DNA from: CAZFQG01 sp964520785
Lineage (GTDB): Bacteria > Planctomycetota > Planctomycetia > Pirellulales > Thermoguttaceae
Length of the DNA stretch: 17,725 bases
NCBI GenBank assembly: GCA_964520785.1
Contig: CAZFQG010000133.1
Span: 1-17,725, forward strand
Direction of reading: 5' to 3'
A program made the position numbers and the translations under genes. The notes beneath the pieces are model-generated. The model searched no databases. It was given only the letters and a program-made list of their open reading frames with translations, and had not been told where the DNA came from. This document shows positions 15,698 through 17,725 of this stretch, in pieces. The stretch's first letter is position 1. Every line of letters begins with the position of its first letter.

Positions 15698-15781
15698 CAA
15701 CCCAAAATCTCAGTCCTGACAGAGTAGTAGGTTCCGGCTTTCGCGATTGCCACCGCGAATCCTCACGCCCCCCCTCAGCCC

Positions 15782-17332
15782 ATGTCCGACGACCTCGAAA
15801 ACCAGCTATTTCTCCACAAGGACCTGTCCGGTTCGACGCTGGATGGGTATTTGCTCCTGCGGCGGCTGGGTCGGGGTGCTATGGCGGAGGTCTATTTGGC
15901 CGTGCAGACGTCGCTGAAGCGAAAAGTGGCGTTTAAGGTCCTGCGGCCCGAGTTCGCCGGGAATGCGACGTACGTGGCCCGGTTTCAGCGCGAAGCGGAG
16001 TCCGCCGCGTCGCTCGTTCATGCGAACATCGTGCAGATTTACGAGGTGGGCCGGGTGGGCGACGTCCGCTTCATCGCTCAGGAGTACGTGCAAGGGGAAA
16101 ACCTGCGTCAGTGGATGCGTCGCAATGGCAACCCCACCGCGTCCCAGGCTCTGGCGATCATCTCCCAAACCGCGGCGGCCCTGGCGTGTGCCGGTGACCA
16201 GGGACTTGTCCACCGGGACATCAAACCGGAAAACATCCTCATCACGAAGAAAGGAGAGGTGAAGGTGGCGGATTTCGGCCTGGCGCGACAGTCCTTGGGC
16301 GACGCCGGCGAGTCACTCGCGCTCACGCAGATCGGAATGACCTTGGGAACCCCCCTCTACATGAGTCCGGAACAGGCCGAAGGCCGAAAACTGGACCCGC
16401 GGAGCGACATCTACTCTCTTGGGGTCACCTGCTATCACCTGCTCTCGGGAACTCCCCCATTCGATGGGGACACGGCTCTGGCGGTGGCGGTAAAGCATTT
16501 GAAGAACGAACCGGTGCCGCTGTCGACGCTCCGGCCCGACTTGCCGCCCGGCCTCTGCGCGATCGTGCATAAGATGCTTGCGAAAAGACCCGACGAACGC
16601 TACCCGTCGGCGGACGTCCTCCAGCAAGAACTAATAAAGCTTCAGGCCGAAACGCCGGCGCTGACCGGAGCATCGCTGCCACCGGGCGATCTGCTTGCCC
16701 AAACGCTCCGGGGCGCTGAACCCGCCGTGAAGCCGAAACGCCGTCATTGGCGGTATGCCGCCTGGGTATTGGTGGGCCTAATTGCGGCAACCGCCGGTAG
16801 TCTGTTCGCTCGAATCCAGCTTCGTGGTCCCGGTCTGTTTGCCGAAGTGACCAGGGGAGGGCCGGTCCCCAAACAGGAGACGGCGCTGCGACAATGGTAT
16901 TTCGCGTCGCAGGCCGGAACGGAAGACGCGTGGAACGCGGTCATCGACTATTTCCCCGAAAACGAGTACCTTGCCAATCGCGCCCGGCAACAACTGGCCA
17001 GAATCTATCTTCGTCGCGGAAACCTTGGCGCGGCCTATGGAATCTTCGAGGACCTCGCGGATGAAGAGAGCCGGGACCTCCGGTCATTTGGGCTTGCTGG
17101 TCAAGCCGGAATTCTCATTTTGCGAAACAAAGACGAAGAGGCGGCGAAGGCGTTGGCGGAGTTATGGCCGATCCGAGAGTCCTTACGCGATCCTCAGATG
17201 CAGCGATTGGCGTTGCAGGTGGCGGAAAGCAGCCGTTCCCAGCGTTCTCACCAAGAAAATGCGGAGTGGGATGAGTGGTTCCAGGAGCATTTTGCCGGAC
17301 CACCCCTTGACGAACCGTTGGAAGAACGCTAA
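15782..17332 (+). CDS. Membrane-anchored Hanks-type serine/threonine protein kinase
   Basis: The 516-residue protein phosphorylates Ser/Thr on proteins. The kinase domain spans about residues 20-285: glycine loop GRGAMAEVY, ATP-binding Lys52 (VAFKVL), catalytic loop HRDIKPEN with Asp146, DFGLAR with Asp164, GTPLYMSPEQ, and DIYSLGVTCYHLLSG. All core residues are intact and it is an RD kinase, so activation-loop phosphorylation is likely. A transmembrane helix at about 323-344 (WRYAAWVLVGLIAATAGSLF) follows a basic stretch (KPKRRHWR), placing the kinase inside the cytoplasm and the C-terminal 170 residues outside. That part has helical, TPR-like features at about 395-490 (NRARQQLARIYLRRGNLGAAYGIFEDL), so it may sense or bind a partner. 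No Shine-Dalgarno sequence precedes the ATG. It seems to be a single-gene unit; no phosphatase or substrate gene adjoins it. Confidence 0.94.
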   Translation: MSDDLENQLFLHKDLSGSTLDGYLLLRRLGRGAMAEVYLAVQTSLKRKVAFKVLRPEFAGNATYVARFQREAESAASLVHANIVQIYEVGRVGDVRFIAQEYVQGENLRQWMRRNGNPTASQALAIISQTAAALACAGDQGLVHRDIKPENILITKKGEVKVADFGLARQSLGDAGESLALTQIGMTLGTPLYMSPEQAEGRKLDPRSDIYSLGVTCYHLLSGTPPFDGDTALAVAVKHLKNEPVPLSTLRPDLPPGLCAIVHKMLAKRPDERYPSADVLQQELIKLQAETPALTGASLPPGDLLAQTLRGAEPAVKPKRRHWRYAAWVLVGLIAATAGSLFARIQLRGPGLFAEVTRGGPVPKQETALRQWYFASQAGTEDAWNAVIDYFPENEYLANRARQQLARIYLRRGNLGAAYGIFEDLADEESRDLRSFGLAGQAGILILRNKDEEAAKALAELWPIRESLRDPQMQRLALQVAESSRSQRSHQENAEWDEWFQEHFAGPPLDEPLEER

Positions 17333-17531
17333 AAAGGGACGTTTGTCGGTTTTCCGGTGGAACCTTCGCCGGTTCAACCCCTGATCGGCGCAAACACCAT
17401 TACCAGCGTTGATCGAAAGAGGCGATCGTTCCTCCTTGAAACGCCCATCCCGGCGAGAAGTCCCGGGTTGCCGTAAACGAACCAACGGACCGGCCCCCCC
17501 GGGCCGATATAACCGACAACCCACATTACCC

Positions 17532-17604
17532 GCCCCCTTCGTCTAGTGGCCTAGGACGTCGGATTCTCAGTCCGAAAACAGGGGTTCGATTCCCCTAGGG
17601 GGTA
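17532..17604 (+). tRNA. tRNA-Glu, anticodon CTC
   Basis: The 73-nt cloverleaf folds fully. The acceptor is GCCCCCT/AGGGGGT with a G1-T72 wobble, and the D arm is GTCT/GGAC. The anticodon arm is TCGGA/TCCGA with loop TTCTCAG (anticodon CTC at 17566-17568). The T arm is AGGGG/CCCCT around TTCGATT, and the discriminator is A17604. It reads GAG codons. CCA is not encoded. TATAAC at 17508-17513 could be its -10 box, but no good -35 is seen. Confidence 0.95.
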
Positions 17605-17725
17605 CTGGTACACTTGTACAGTATATGCCACAATCGGCCGCATCATGCCTAAGTACTTGCCCCTCTTCACTTTGCGCCGGGCCGTTCTGATTGTGGCAAC
17701 TTGCGGCTTGTGAAGAGTGCAGCGC
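17605..17725. repeat. Inverted-repeat-rich segment after the tRNA
   Basis: Three inverted repeats lie in 121 bases. GTACA/TGTAC (17608-17612 / 17615-17619) has a 2-nt centre. TGCCACAATC (17626-17635) pairs with GATTGTGGCA (17689-17698). CTCTTCAC (17663-17670) pairs with GTGAAGAG (17710-17717). The last two interlock, as in a pseudoknot. No gene is visible before the window ends. Confidence 0.45.

Larger units (their letters stand above)
14902..15781. other. 880-base intergenic region holding a duplicated structured element
   Basis: No convincing protein gene is seen. The stretch contains two related hairpin-plus-terminator elements (15002-15135 and 15300-15427), a smaller stem (CGCCTC/GAGGCG, 15239-15258), a -10-like TACAAT at 15575-15580 with a poor -35, and a stem-loop at 15678-15697 in the presumed leader of the kinase gene. 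Confidence 0.6.

Noticed and set aside
17333..17531. Possible terminator after the kinase (GAACC/GGTTC and CCCGG/CCGGG stems)
   Set aside because: The stems are only 5 bp and no T tract follows either on the plus strand.

Overview
The window is GC-rich bacterial DNA with densely packed genes on both strands. My best guess for the source is a member of the Planctomycetota. This is an inference from the small exported protein with a C-terminal membrane anchor (7496-8014), which resembles a type I recall from planctomycetes, from several genes lacking a clear Shine-Dalgarno sequence, from a hisH standing apart from other his genes, and from a Hanks-type kinase with a membrane anchor. No 16S rRNA or other marker is present to prove it.

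Left part (1-6360), leftward: a discrete acyl carrier protein (6004-6279) followed by a large type I polyketide synthase that starts at a GTG (5835) and runs off the left edge after 1945 codons. Its visible domains are KS-AT-DH-pseudoKR-ER-KR. This is a fully reducing module whose AT carries the malonyl-type HAFH motif. A good sigma70-like promoter (6328-6356) precedes the ACP, so the two genes probably form one transcript.

Middle (6361-9792): hisH, the glutaminase subunit of imidazole glycerol phosphate synthase (6624-7229), reads rightward. A small exported, membrane-anchored protein of unknown function follows (7496-8014). It converges with an exported manganese-type superoxide dismutase (8296-8991, minus). 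An 801-base non-coding stretch with several palindromes and a clear sigma70-like promoter (9699-9727) leads to the next block.

Right-middle (9793-14901), rightward: three tightly spaced genes encode an ADP-forming acetyl/acyl-CoA synthetase, an acetyl-CoA hydrolase/transferase-family protein fused to a Pat-like GNAT acetyltransferase domain, and a class II-type histone-deacetylase-family enzyme. Together they look like a self-contained acetyl-CoA interconversion plus reversible lysine-acetylation module: two enzymes handling acetyl-CoA, one writer domain, one eraser. This is the most interesting gene set in the window.

Right end (14902-17725): an 880-base gap holds two diverged copies, 297 bases apart, of an element of about 120 bases. 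Each has a GC-rich hairpin with a near-identical 11-nt loop, a conserved single-stranded segment and a terminator-like hairpin with a T tract. I cannot match it to a known RNA family. It is followed by a membrane-anchored Ser/Thr protein kinase (15782-17332), a tRNA-Glu(CTC) (17532-17604), and a terminal 121 bases rich in inverted repeats. I see no CRISPR array, transposase, integrase or rRNA.
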